Shown piece by piece: positions 24,311 to 35,990 of a stretch of 64,000 nucleotides of DNA; within the stretch, counting starts at the first letter, position 1, and each line of letters starts with the position of its first letter. The notes below the pieces were generated by a model. The model searched no databases, had not been told where the DNA came from, and saw only the letters and a list, made by a program, of their open reading frames with translations. This DNA is from Casuarius casuarius. Taxonomy: Eukaryota; Chordata; Aves; Casuariiformes; Casuariidae. Made by a program: the position numbers and the translations under genes. Location of the stretch: positions 372,001 through 436,000 of the forward strand of contig PTFA01000312.1 in NCBI GenBank assembly GCA_003342895.1. Direction: 5' to 3'.

Positions 24311-27300
24311 TGTTACTTCATTTCCTTTGTAAGATTTTTCCCTACCTAAACATGCTTGCAAAGCTATAAACCTCTTTATCTTGTGTTCTAAAATTATCTT
24401 TTGCTGGTGATATAGGCATAATGTACGCAGTCCCAGAGTTGGAGGGGAAGGAAATGAAAAGGATAAATTAGTATAGAAAAAGGAAATTCACTTGGACTAA
24501 GCTATGAATTTCTGGAAGCGCATGTACGTTCCTTGTGTAGGTGTGATGTATCATTTAGAGAAGGTATTGCATTGAAAATTGATTTCCTGATCTCATGCTT
24601 GTGTTTGTTCAGTGCTTTCAGCTTATGATTTTAATAGACAATAAACTGTAGCTACATAGTGAGCTTTGAACTTACTGGGGGGGGTAGTTTTTTACATTAA
24701 CTAAAATAAAATTCATTTTGTGTACAAGATTCTTAAAATATTATTGTTGAAAATACCTGGCAGCTGTATCTAGCCAAGTCTCAATAGCATTGTTTTTTTG
24801 GTAGAAAATTGCAAATATTTTTAAAGAACTTAGTTCAATATGTTTTTTACCCCTCAACCCTCAGTCACATACAGACATACTCGATTCCTTGTTTTTACAA
24901 AATCCTCTGCCTTTCACATGACCTCCTTGTCATTATTCACGTACTTCAGTCGTTCTCGAGGAAAATGACCTTTCAGTCCTAGGCAATACATCTCAGAGCA
25001 CTTCAGTTTCATGTCCCTTAACCTTGTCTCTCCATCACTTACCATTTTCACCCTCCTTATCAGCTGCAATGAACTTGAAGACTTGAGTCTTGTCTATAGT
25101 CTCTCTCTGATTTGTTTAGTTCATATTGGAATAAATGTAGAAATAAAAAGTTTTTGCTGGACCCTCATTTGGGATGTTATACTACAAACTTGTTCATTAC
25201 TCCCTTAATGAAAATTTTTTTTTGTCCTCCTTTTGTTCCATTTCTACACCTCTGTTTAATTAAAGGGAAAAAAAAATCACAAAAGGTACTTGTCCTCAAC
25301 CAGGCAGTATAAAATGCATTTGAATCCTGTAGTCTGAGCCATTGTGAAATAAGGATCAAGCATTGTAAAGATAAGTAGGAGCTCTACAACTTCAGAAATC
25401 ATAACTTCAAATTATTATGAACTCCTTTCAAAACCACTGTTAAGTGTTGTTGTTCTTTTTTTGTGCTCTTGCCCAAGCCAGTTTTCTTCTGTTTTTTTTA
25501 AGAATATTAGTAATAGACTTTTATGGGTCTTACTGTGCTCTTGCCTCTAAAATATACATATACTGTTTTCATGTATATGTCTTTTGCTTACATGTACACC
25601 TTTTTAGATATATATATCCTTATTCAAATGTACTGTGTTTTGTTCTCACCAGTTTAAAAAAACTTCCATCCAAAAGGAGTGAGCTGATGTCTGTTTAACT
25701 TTGGAGTTTAACTGACAACTGAAATAATGTTAACTTGCATAGTAATTGCATTTTATCTTCTCCATCTGTTGTTAGAGCTTGAGCATTTACCCTCACTGGT
25801 ACATACGGTACTCTTTCTCCTCCTTCCTTCCTCGGCCTCTTCTCTTTGCCCCATTCTGTATGGAGCAGCTTTTCCATGAACATAGCTAAATTCAGCGTGT
25901 ATTCTTACTTGATATTTCATTCACTTAATTCTGTGAATTACCAGTTTGGCTTTGCACAGCTGTATTTCCCAATTATGCTTGCGTCTCCTGCATTGCATTC
26001 TGCTCTCAAATCTGAAATATGCTAGTGAGCTCAGTGTTAGCAATTTTTTCACTGCTGTGTCTCTGGCAATAAGTTTTCATGCCTTACTTTATATAAACAC
26101 TTTTTTCATGAACATTGAGTTGCTTAGTTTTTAATTTTGTTTGCCACTACACACAGTTAACCTGATTTCCTTGTAGAGGTTACATTATAGGAAATGCCAT
26201 ATTGGCTTCTAACTAAAACAGGGCTTTTGGCATATGAAAAATAGGAAGGCAGAAGAAATTTAATGGCTTGACTTTTCTTATAAAATGTTGAGTATTGACA
26301 TACTTGACAGTGATACCATTGGTGGTGTTATGTGTGAATGTTAGTGTTTAGCTGCTTTCAGTAATGATAGTCATATCTTGAAGGACTTTTTTTCAGTTGG
26401 TCTGCAGAGTGCAGCAAGGGGAGGGTACTGTTCTGACTTGTGCTCCATGAGCTTTTCCAAGGAGATTTTACAGTATTCTTTGGGCTAGAACTGTAATTTT
26501 TTTTTTTTTTTTTTAAGTGCCTTCAATATGAAAGGCAAATCTGTGATAAAGCAAATTTTACAACAAGTTGAGAAGTTGCAGAATCTTAGAATGCATGAAA
26601 CTTTCATGGAAAAAGTAGCCTCTATGGTAAACTGGAATATGGTCAGTAGAGGAAGCCCAGAGTAACAGAGAATCCNTTTATGGGTAGCGGCAGCAGTTTA
26701 CCAGTGTGCGCCTTTGGAATTTGTAGAAAATAACTGAAGGCCTGGTGTACACCAAAAAGCCTGCAAGTTCTTCTGTAGTGTAGCTCTAACTATGCGACAC
26801 AAAGAGTGTACATGGCCACCTTATACAGCTGTTCTCTTTACAGAAATGCTGAGCAGAAGTCATTCTGTATATAAATTTCTCTAAAAAGCAGCAGGAAGAT
26901 GTTCTTGTAAATATTTTTTACTTAATTGCTAGTTGCTAGTTAGAAGCTAGCCAGCTTAATTGCTAAATGTTAGTTTAGATGATGAGTCTCAGAAAAGAGA
27001 TAACGGAAACACTGGCACAGTCTCCACAACCTTGCAGGTGTTATGATAAAAAAAAAAAAAAAGCCTTAAGAACTTCAAGAGCACCACAAGGGCAAGCCCA
27101 GGCTGTACAGATGTTTCCTTCAGTTGTTTGTGAAGGGAGGGCAGAGGTTGCTACTGTTCTATTGTTTATCCCTTTTCTCTTGGGGTTTTACTCTGCTTTA
27201 GTTTATCCTCATCAGTTCTCAGAACAGCAGAATTCTCTACTAGGGTATTCCAGCCTGAGAGCGAGAGGTCTTTCCTTAAGACCTGGCAGACCAGGAGAAT

Positions 27301-30300
27301 CAGATAGTCAGGGCAAACAGTTTTATTATAAAGATCAGCAGTGACAGAGCAATACCTAGTGAGTGGAAGATTGAAATAGCATTGTTTTAGATAGAGCGTG
27401 GAGAAAGCCAGAGAAACTACCTGCAGTTCTACAGTGTTTGCATGTTAGTTGAACCAATGGCAAGTTTGCTCTCCTTGCAAGGAAGGTCTCTGTTTCTTGA
27501 AGAAAAGATTGATTGGTTGGTCTGGTGAGTGTTCTCTTTTATTGATTTAAAATATGATGCTTGTGGCATGCTGTGAAATAAGAAAGGTGAATATGTTAGT
27601 AAAATGTGGAACAAGATATGGCCAGAAAAGATAATCGCCTTGATGTTTGTAGTACTTCTTTACCTCAATGAGTAACTAAATGCTAGAAGCACTATTTGAG
27701 TTGTGGAGATTGACGTTTCTGCAGCTACAGCATGCTGTGCTGCTGAACACTTTACGAAGGGTAGAGCTCCATTGTCACTCATTGTTTTAAGGGTTGAATT
27801 TGGTCATTTTCCAGGTTAAGTTTTTGGTTACCTTTTTGTACTTTAGAAGGTTATAGAATGAATCAGTAACTCTTTCAGAGCTAATGTGAATGAATGGAAC
27901 TGCAATAGTTCAATACATAAACCCTCAGCAAATACTATTGAAAATATATATCCCACACTTAGTCTCTGGAAGTATTATTGAGATAATTGAGTATTTGCTT
28001 TATGTTTATGCACAGTATATGAACAGAACTCTCAGCTGATCTTTTCTGTCTCAAATGATCTCTCACTTTGCATTGGACAGGGATATAGAGCGATTGTATC
28101 TAGTTGTATCACAACTTGTGTATAATTTTGTGGGAGCTTTCAAAACGGTTAACTTGGAGCAACTTGAATTCTGCATAGAATTTGTTAATAGAGTTATAGC
28201 TCTGCTATGACAAAACATAGAGAAGACATACAGTGTGATTGTTCTTTCCCTCACTAGGAAATCAATTAGCTTAAACTAAAAATAAATTTTAGGGTTTTTT
28301 TATTTTTAGCTTGACTTCCTAAGGAAATAAGGCTTATGTCATCGCCCTGCCCCTCCATTCCCACTTTAGAAAATCTGGACATTTGCAGTCAAATCTAACG
28401 TAGGAGTGGAGTTTTCAAAGATGTATATATACAAACATGCTGTATACCGAAACTTTTTATTTATTTTTCCCATATGTAATTTGCCATATGGACTTATTAT
28501 ATTTATAAAAAATTAGAAAGACTGTAACATGAACTCATTCCATGACCTTGCAGCTAGTCTTCATTGCTGAGTAATATTTTGATTATGTGTTTAAAGCAAA
28601 AGCAGTAATGGGTAGTAGTTAAGTACTATCCATTGAGTAAAAAACAGTATTTAAGGTTTTGGGTTTTTTAACTGAGTTGAATAAGAAAAGGAGCATGACA
28701 CTTTTGACAGAACACATTACCAAAAAAAAAAAAAAAAAAAAGCCAGCTGATAATGTATGAAGCTAGATTACTAAATCCAAGAGAATTCTTTGGAGAAAAA
28801 TAAAACATGAAGCAAGTCATTGCTTTGCTATATATAAATACTTTTATCAAGTGAATACGTGTTAAGCTGTATCGTGATACTGTAAGCTGCGTAGCGTGCT
28901 ACCCAGACAGCGTTAGCTGTGGGGATTGCTTTGTCTTTTGTTTTGAGGTTTATTTTGTTTGCTTTTGTTTTTAAAAAGGAGGCATCTGATAATGTAGTTT
29001 TGGTGAAGGGCTGTTATTTCAGGACTGCATAGGAACAGACCAGTTCCCTTGACTGTTTTTAAACATTAAAGATTTTTGTGTCTTCTGTCTGTATCACCTT
29101 AAAGTAAGTTCTGCCTGCATTTCTTTTTCTGAGATAGAAAGTAGGAGGTACTTTATAGTCATTGTATTTATTGAGATTGATCTACTGGGCATACAAGTTG
29201 CAAATACAGAAGGCATAGTTGAAAGTTAATAAAATTATTAATCATTCTTCAGTTTAATTTTTGACTAAGATTTAAGATTTGAACATTAGAAAGAGGATTT
29301 TATGTCTTTACTCCACTTGTTTTGTGGTGTGGTGTCTGCGTTGTTCAAAGTGCCAAAGTATGAGTATTGTAATTAAAAGATGAAAATGGCCTAGCTCCTT
29401 TTAGGATAGCTATTTGACAGCTCTTTCTTTTCTCAGTACCCTGCAGGGTCTGGCAGGGGGAAACAGCTTCTAGTCTCAGCCTTTAGCCAGGGCTGTAGCT
29501 ACATGAAATGATAGGATACAACAAATTGATGATATGCCCTAAAAATTGCTTTAAAGAAAATGAAGTTACTTTCTGGTAATAGATGTTACATTTTACTAGA
29601 GTGGACTGGTTCTTGCGTATTTTTGAGTGAACCATCTATGACATCCATAGCATCTTCACCAATATTGGTTGCTTCTGTTTCCAGCTGCTATAGTGTGTTT
29701 CAGCTTTTTCAGTGCAGTACAGTTGAATAAGCCACAACTTCAATTCCAGAAGTCCCAGACCTGTTAATTGTTGGAGACTGAGAGCGTCTTCTCACGAAGT
29801 ATCACTGTACATTTGCCCTATTTCTTGACAACTGTCCTAAACATCAGCCGTTCGTCTCTCCTGAAAACAGGATACTGGATTAGATGGACAGCCTGACAGC
29901 ATGCTAATTCTTGCATTCATTGTTTTGTTTTTGTTGTTCTTTTACATTTAAGCAATAGTTCTCTCAGGCACAATTTTTTAAAGATTATATAGATTCCTTC
30001 ACTCCTAGATCATAATGAGCNAAGAAGAGTTTCTTAGTGTCATATACTGTGTGTGGACATTATTTTGATAATGCTTAGGAATCTATTATAATCAGCCAAG
30101 CTGCTTTGCAAAGAACCTTAATTAACTGCCCTTCTTTTCTGTGCTAGATTGTCCTCATCTGTGTTACCACTTCCCTTTTGGTTATGCTTTGTCCTCCAAT
30201 TCTCTGTGTCAGCATCTGTTCTGCTCTTGTGCTGTGAGATTAACTACAGGACACTTTGCACTTCTGAAGCAGCCTATGCTAATTTCCCATTACCTGTACA

Positions 30301-30745
30301 TAAAGATGCTGCCATGTTTTGGCTTTTGTAAAATACAGTCAGTGACATCTGTAGTCATTGTTATCCACACCTAAAATTTTTCAGGTGATGTAGAGTATCT
30401 TGTTAAATAATTGAGCTCCTGCAAACTCTTGCATATTTAAGTCGAAGTAGCAGATGTGTGTTGTCTGTAGTTGGCCTTCTGCTGGGAGTGGAAGTGAACT
30501 GTTAGGTCTACTCTGTGGTGTGGTGGTGTGTGTGGGTAGTGTTGTGTGGGGTTTCTTTTTTTTTTTTTTTTTTTTGAGTATTTCACAAAGTCCGTAACTG
30601 TGACTTGGACTTTCGGCATAGGATTAAGTATTCTTTAATTTACTATGAGCACATCCTTCATCTTTTACACAGGCATTTTTTAATTAGAGTTTATTTCCAG
30701 TTTTCCTAAAGATTTAACTTACATTCATTTACTGGTTTTCAACAG

Positions 30746-30769
30746 GTCATCTGAACAAGAATCACCAAA
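30746..30769 (+). CDS. PTPN3: PTPN3 24-base microexon, probable cassette
   Basis: Flanked by acceptor ttttcaacag and donor gtgagt. It completes the split Arg codon (AG|G) and adds SSEQESP plus the first two bases of Lys. The entry and exit phases are the same (after two bases), so skipping it removes exactly eight residues and joins ...SPQR-R-N-VLG... in frame. The human sequence I recall has no clear counterpart, which suggests an optional exon. The call rests on strong splice sites and perfect phase, not on homology; without it the frame is equally intact. Confidence 0.75.
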
Positions 30770-32897
30770 GTGAGTTTTCTTTTAACTTTCTGTTATGGAA
30801 TCTTTAGTTTTAAGATATGTAATAAAATATATAACTTGAACTGAATTTTCAAAATACTGGTCTGATATGGTTAGAAGACAGAAATAAATGTATAAACCAA
30901 TGAAGATTGTAAAGCTTTTTTGAAAAATTAAGACTTGGGATCACGGCGTGGCAAGTCCAAGTCCTAATATGCCCCTAACCACTGTTAACAGAAAAGTTGC
31001 TTTTTAAACTGTTCGGTAGAACATTTTGTAAAAGTTTAATGCTAAAATCCATTGGTAATTTTATCTGGTAACTCTTTAGTGCCACAGAGCGTTTACTGAC
31101 ACAATCTGTCACACTTGTATTCCCCCCCCGGGGAATCTTTGTGAACTGTAATCTGATGTCGTAAGTGAACATGTTTAACAACTATACTCTGAAAAATGTA
31201 TTAGCATGATGTGATTACATATGCAGTATGACTACTTACTTAACAAGGGATCATGAAAGGTCTTGGAAGCTACTAGATCAAAAACAAAATTTTGAAGGTA
31301 TAATTCTGTATTTGAAGTGTCGTTANAGTTCACTACTTAAGTCTTTTCAAATTGAGAGCAAAGTGAACAATATCTCCTGCACCCTGAAAAATATTTTCTG
31401 TAATAACCGAAAATTCTGGAAATGTTGCACAAAACATTTAGTTCACATCGCCAAGTAAACTGAACATCAGAAGTATTAACGCAAAAATAACTTTGCGCTG
31501 TGTGCGGCGCTCTGTGGCCCTTCAGAATGTTTCTTAGTTGCACTCAGATTTCTACAAACCAAGAAATGAGTATCTGCATTATTAAAGTTTGCAGCATTGG
31601 TTGTCCTGTTTGTTAAGCCTAAGTTACGTTCTTCGTTGGCATCTGGCAGTGGCCACCGGGAATCATTCAGAAAGGCTCACATACGTAATTATATGTTAGA
31701 CTATTACAAGAGAAGGGACAAATATTTGAACTTAAGATTTTAATGCTGGTATTTATTTGCATATACTTCTGCTACCTTCACCCTATGAGAATTCAATGTT
31801 GCTTTTAGGAATGGTGAAGAAGTTTATTGAATATGAATTGTGTACATACTATAATACACAACTAAGAGCATGCGTAAGGGTCAAATATGCTTCATTGCAA
31901 TACTGAGTTGTCATTAGCAGTGCAGAGTATTCTTGCAAAGTCTTCTGCCACTGAACATGATGATCTGAGATGCAAGTGAAAGGTTTGTCTCCATTGGGGT
32001 AATATGGGTGGTCAGGACTCATTTTTGCCGTACATACAGCTATATGTCATTGGTATGAAACTGTATCTGAGCTTTCCCCAAGTCAGAGCATTTTCATGAA
32101 GTGTTATGTAGTATGTATGAAGATGAAGCAGTTAGTATGTATCATATCTGTGAGTGTGATCCAATTAAAGAAGAGTTTTAGTTGTATTAGACAGATGTGT
32201 GCTTTTCTTCCTCTTCAGAAGTATACATACAGCTAAAGTGAACATTGCCACCAGGCAGCTTAGCCAGCTCTAAGATTTGAGGCATTTATTTGCTTTACTT
32301 AAATTTTTTTCTTTATTTCCCAAATGTTAAGATTATGATTATATCAACTACAGAATATATTAGCTGCCATAGAACAGCTGTTTATTTCATTTCTTATTTC
32401 TTGGACAATTTACCATGGAGTTTTTGCATACTACCCCCTTTCAGAGGGGCAGTGCTGAGATAGCACCCATAAGANGAATGAAGAGTGTGCTGGGACTTCG
32501 CAAGAATTAGAGTGGAATCACTGCATAAGTTTTTTCATGTGTAGGGTTGGCAACTGAAGTACCATTCCCTGGGCTTCAACTCTAGTATCCTTCATGTTAC
32601 TGTGATTTCTTGTACCACTGCAACAGTATCTTTCACTGCTAACCTCCAGATATTTTGCTAATAATGTTTCTGCTTATCTAGTTTTATGTTGTCCAGTTTT
32701 GGATGTCCACTGATCAAATGATATGCTTAGATCATCCTCCAGTCTTGCTACTTTGCACCACAAGAAGTGGTACTAAATCAGAAGTATAAAGCTGGCTGCT
32801 TTTTGAACTAAGCAGTAGATTGTAGGTTTTTACTCTGTTGGATTTAAAACTTGGGATAACAGTACCCTTTTAATATTTATTTCTTTTTTAAATGAAG
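30770..32897 (+). other. PTPN3 intron (2.1 kb)
   Basis: No gene or recognised repeat. A small perfect inverted repeat, ATTCCCC and GGGGAAT separated by four C, lies at 31119-31136. Confidence 0.7.
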
Positions 32898-33096
32898 GAA
32901 TGTATTGGGAAATAGTTCAACTCAGAACTCTCTGACCTATACCTCACCTAAAGCCTTGTCTCCGTCTCCCAATGGAGTTGGTAACATTTCAGGCTCTTAC
33001 CCATTGGAAGGAGTGGATAAGCAGTTCCTAGAAACGTATGACAATGTTACAAAAACAAGCTTAACAGAAGATTCCAGTCAATACTACTGTGATAAG
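32898..33096 (+). CDS. PTPN3: PTPN3 exon, linker just before the PDZ domain
   Basis: 199 bases, acceptor aatgaag, donor gtatgt. The first G completes Lys (or Arg if the microexon is skipped); then NVLGNSSTQNSLTYTSP, KALSPSPNGVGNISGSYPLE, GVDKQFLETYDNVTKTSL and TEDSSQYYCDK. GVDxQ, VTK, TED.SQYYCDK are shared with human PTPN3. The LSPSP stretch lies about where human Ser459, reported as a p38-gamma site, is found. The exon ends on a whole codon and is the most diverged coding segment in the window, as expected for disordered linker. Confidence 0.96.
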
Positions 33097-34093
33097 GTAT
33101 GTTCAATGTTGTTCTTTCAAACTCAAAACTAGTATAAAATGTAGCTTTGAACTGTAGATTATGTACCTACATAAATTGTGGCTATATTGCGGGATGAGCA
33201 TGTTTTACACATTAATAAGGATAAATCTTTTCTTATTAGTTGGATTTACCCCGTGCTGTGTACCCAATATGATGGGTGAGGCTGCAAACTGCACTGGTTC
33301 GCATAGAGTCCAGGTTTCCAGAAGCATCTGCCAGGGAAGTTCCTAGTAGAATGGGGAATCCTTACATGATTAAGTCCTATCTACTTGTCTTCATGGAAAG
33401 ATCAGATAACTCAAGCTGCTGTATGTCTCAATAGCAAGCACAACTCTGCTCTACCCCCAACACTTCCTCTTTAGGACTGCTAAAAATCATACTTTGAATG
33501 CTGAGGTGACTAGAGAGCAGCCACTCCCTGCTAGTTTTATGGTAGCCTATTGTTTCTCCCCTTTTTCTCCAGCCACATTAGTGCTGTACAGTGGCCTGCA
33601 GCTTACCAACCTGCCTTCCCAATAGCTGCTGCCAGATTTTGTCTACTCTGGCCTGGGGTCTCTTGCAGAAGGTGATAATGCTCTCTTTTACAGGGAAGAA
33701 CTGGGAAGAAGTAGTTGCTTCATAATCCTCATAATAAAAGCTCTTCAAATGGTATTACATGTAACCTTTTTTCTTTTTACATTGCCTTTAGCAAAGACAG
33801 CACACTGAAAATTTCAACTGGAGGTATCAATTGAGAAAGCTGAGGGTAACAGGGTTAGGACAGAGAAACCATTGAACACATTGACCATGACATATGTTGC
33901 TGTTTTTACAATAATAAGCAAGAAAAAGGTTACAGTAGTGAGTATATTCTGTAACCTTAGCTGCTTCCTTTTTTAAACATGGATTTATTCATTGCATTCG
34001 TCTAGAACATATCTAAATTTGGATACGCTGTGTTCTAATTTGCTGCTATTTTATTTTAAAAGTTAAGAAAGTGTTTTTTAATATATGTTGCAG
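33097..34093 (+). other. PTPN3 intron (1.0 kb)
   Basis: The part 33240-33720 is clearly richer in GC than its surroundings and could be an unrecognised repeat; I could not match it to a family. No gene seen. Confidence 0.6.
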
Positions 34094-34171
34094 AATGAAC
34101 TAATTGAGGGAGACTTACTTTTGGTGCGTATCACACCAGATGAAGACGGGAAGTTTGGATTTAATCTAAAG
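34094..34171 (+). CDS. PTPN3: PTPN3 exon, start of PDZ domain
   Basis: 78 bases, 26 whole codons, acceptor gttgcag, donor gtaaaa. Reads NELIEGDLLLVRITPDEDGK then FGFNLK. LVRITPDEDGKFGFNLKGG is the first PDZ strand and the carboxylate-binding loop (FGFN in place of the classic GLGF). This PDZ binds C-terminal peptides; p38-gamma is a known human partner. The preceding NELIEGD differs from human (NDNGDSY). Confidence 0.98.
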
Positions 34172-35167
34172 GTAAAACAGCGCACTCTTATTTTCAAAGG
34201 ATTTATATAGATCTCATGCTTTGGCATATAATTATTTTTCATCTTTAATGTGATGCTTTGGGGAATGCAGTATATTCTGCAGAGGTTTCTTATGAACCAA
34301 GGATTTTTAGAAGTGGCAGCCTGATCCTTAAATGATAAAGCCACGTTTACCAAAATAAGTCTCTACTAATCCTGTGTTCTTTAGTTGTGTATACTTACGG
34401 CATGATGTATTTCCAATTAGACTGCCTATTTAGCTGCTTAAATGTAAACTTGGAAGCCTGATTTAAGGCATCAACCTATGGAAAATTGGGCCTCAGTGTT
34501 ATAAAACGAGTTAAATAGTTTGTGCTATCCTATTGAATATATCAATCTCACATTGGAAAAGTGAGAATTAATTTATGAAGAAAACAGAAATAAATGTTGA
34601 TAGGCCCATCCCCTGTATATTTTTGGCAAGTCCTCTCTGGAATTCCATTTAAGTAGCCACAGTAGTGTGAAGTAGCTGTAGTATCAGTAAAATCAAGAGC
34701 AGAGTTTGGTCTTCTCACCTTGGTCATTTATTGGTGGGGCAGTGATAGAACTTTAATTTGTGTCAGGTAAAGGGAATAATGGAGTATAGTTCTCTGGACA
34801 TTGGATCCTGCCTGATCCATTGCAGGTTCAGCACAGTATCTAAGAATGCTGTTTGCCTTGTGAGTTCAAATGCCTCATTAGGCTTGGTGGGTAGGGTTAC
34901 AATAAATGCTGCATTTCATTTGTTTATTGCCTGCTGGTTAAAATGTATGGGCAAGCAGACATTGAACACCCACACTGGCTCTAATTTACTGGAAATTAAT
35001 AACTGGTAAATTCAAAAGCAAAAAACCTGGCACTTACTGGTGAAAATTCAGTGTTACCGACCCTGTCTGTAATGACACGACATGGGCCTCAAGTAATTGT
35101 CTATTTTTGTTTTTAAATGCTGTCTACACTTACATTTATGGTTGTTATTTACTTGACATTCTTCTAG
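34172..35167 (+). other. PTPN3 intron (1.0 kb)
   Basis: AT-rich; no gene or repeat recognised. Confidence 0.7.
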
Positions 35168-35224
35168 GGTGGTGTAGATCAAAAAATGCCATTAGTGGTG
35201 TCACGAATAACTCCAGGATCACCT
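35168..35224 (+). CDS. PTPN3: PTPN3 exon, PDZ domain
   Basis: 57 bases, 19 whole codons, acceptor ttctag, donor gtaagt. Reads GGVDQKMPLVVSRITPGSP, the beta-B/beta-C part of the PDZ fold, nearly identical to human PTPN3 (which has INPESP at the end). Too short to stand out as an open frame; found by homology and splice sites. Confidence 0.97.
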
Positions 35225-35459
35225 GTAAGTAAATTCCTACAATTTTTAACTACTCCTTTGCTACTCCCTTCCACCCTCAGTTAGGTCTTCATATACAGGA
35301 ACTTGGGAACCCTTAACCAGTACAAGATAGCTGCTGAGCTGTTCTCTTTAGAAATCAGTTTCATCATTGGTTTCTTAAGCCAAGGGCCATTGTTAGCCAA
35401 ACAAGATACCAGTAGAGAGTATGGTCTGCTTAAGCTTCCCCTTGTCCTCCCAAAAAACG

Positions 35460-35990
35460 TATGAATTGGAAAACGTTTGAAGAAGGACAGCAGGCATGAC
35501 TGAAGGTATGGAACAGTGTTCATAAAAGAAATGATTAGTCTGGGCATCTGCACCCTAGAAAAAAGAAATTATTTAAGGGAGATGTAGTAGTGATCTGCAG
35601 GATTAAGTAGGACCATTGTGAAAAGGGTAGCGGGGGATTTCAGTACAAGAACGAGGGGCTATCAAATTAAGAAGTGGCTCTTCATGTATCAGATAGTAGA
35701 CCTGTAAAGCTCCTTAAAAAGGATGCTGTGGATAAGAAAGCTTTACATGGGGTCAGGAGAGGACTTGAAAAATACTTGGGAGAAAAACCTGTTGAAGGTT
35801 ACTGAATAGGCAAACCACACCAGGCCAAGGAAACCCTTGGAGCTAAAATCAGTTGTAGGACAGGAGAATACTCCGGACAGGAATACCTGTTTGCACTGTC
35901 CTTATTTTGCTTATGGCTGCCACTGGAGATAGATTTCTGGGCTAAGTGGAGCATTTGTTTGAATCAGTACAACCATTCTTGCATTCTTAT
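35460..35990 (+). mobile_element. old CR1-family 3' end fragment, sense
   Basis: Successive stretches resemble old CR1 sequence: ggtatggaacagtgttcata, then gattagtctgggcatctgca, then a degraded coding tail, then aatactccggacaggaata and ctgggctaagtggagcattt, ending with ccattcttgcattcttatg. This is the 3' end type common to older avian and reptilian CR1. Heavily decayed; borders approximate, and the left end may extend further. Confidence 0.65.

Larger units (their letters stand above)
17085..30745 (+). other. longest PTPN3 intron here (13.7 kb)
   Basis: No gene found. It contains the CR1 copy near 23950-24310, a short CA-type repeat at about 18050-18082, an ATAAATA tract at about 23536-23553, AT-rich palindromic sequence (22560-22670, 23281-23375), and long A or T runs at 19479-19500, 23710-23728, 26497-26514 and 28722-28741, plus a GT-rich stretch and T run at 30515-30575. 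The remainder is AT-rich and featureless by eye. The open frame at 18339-18827 on the - strand has no recognisable protein content. Confidence 0.7.
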
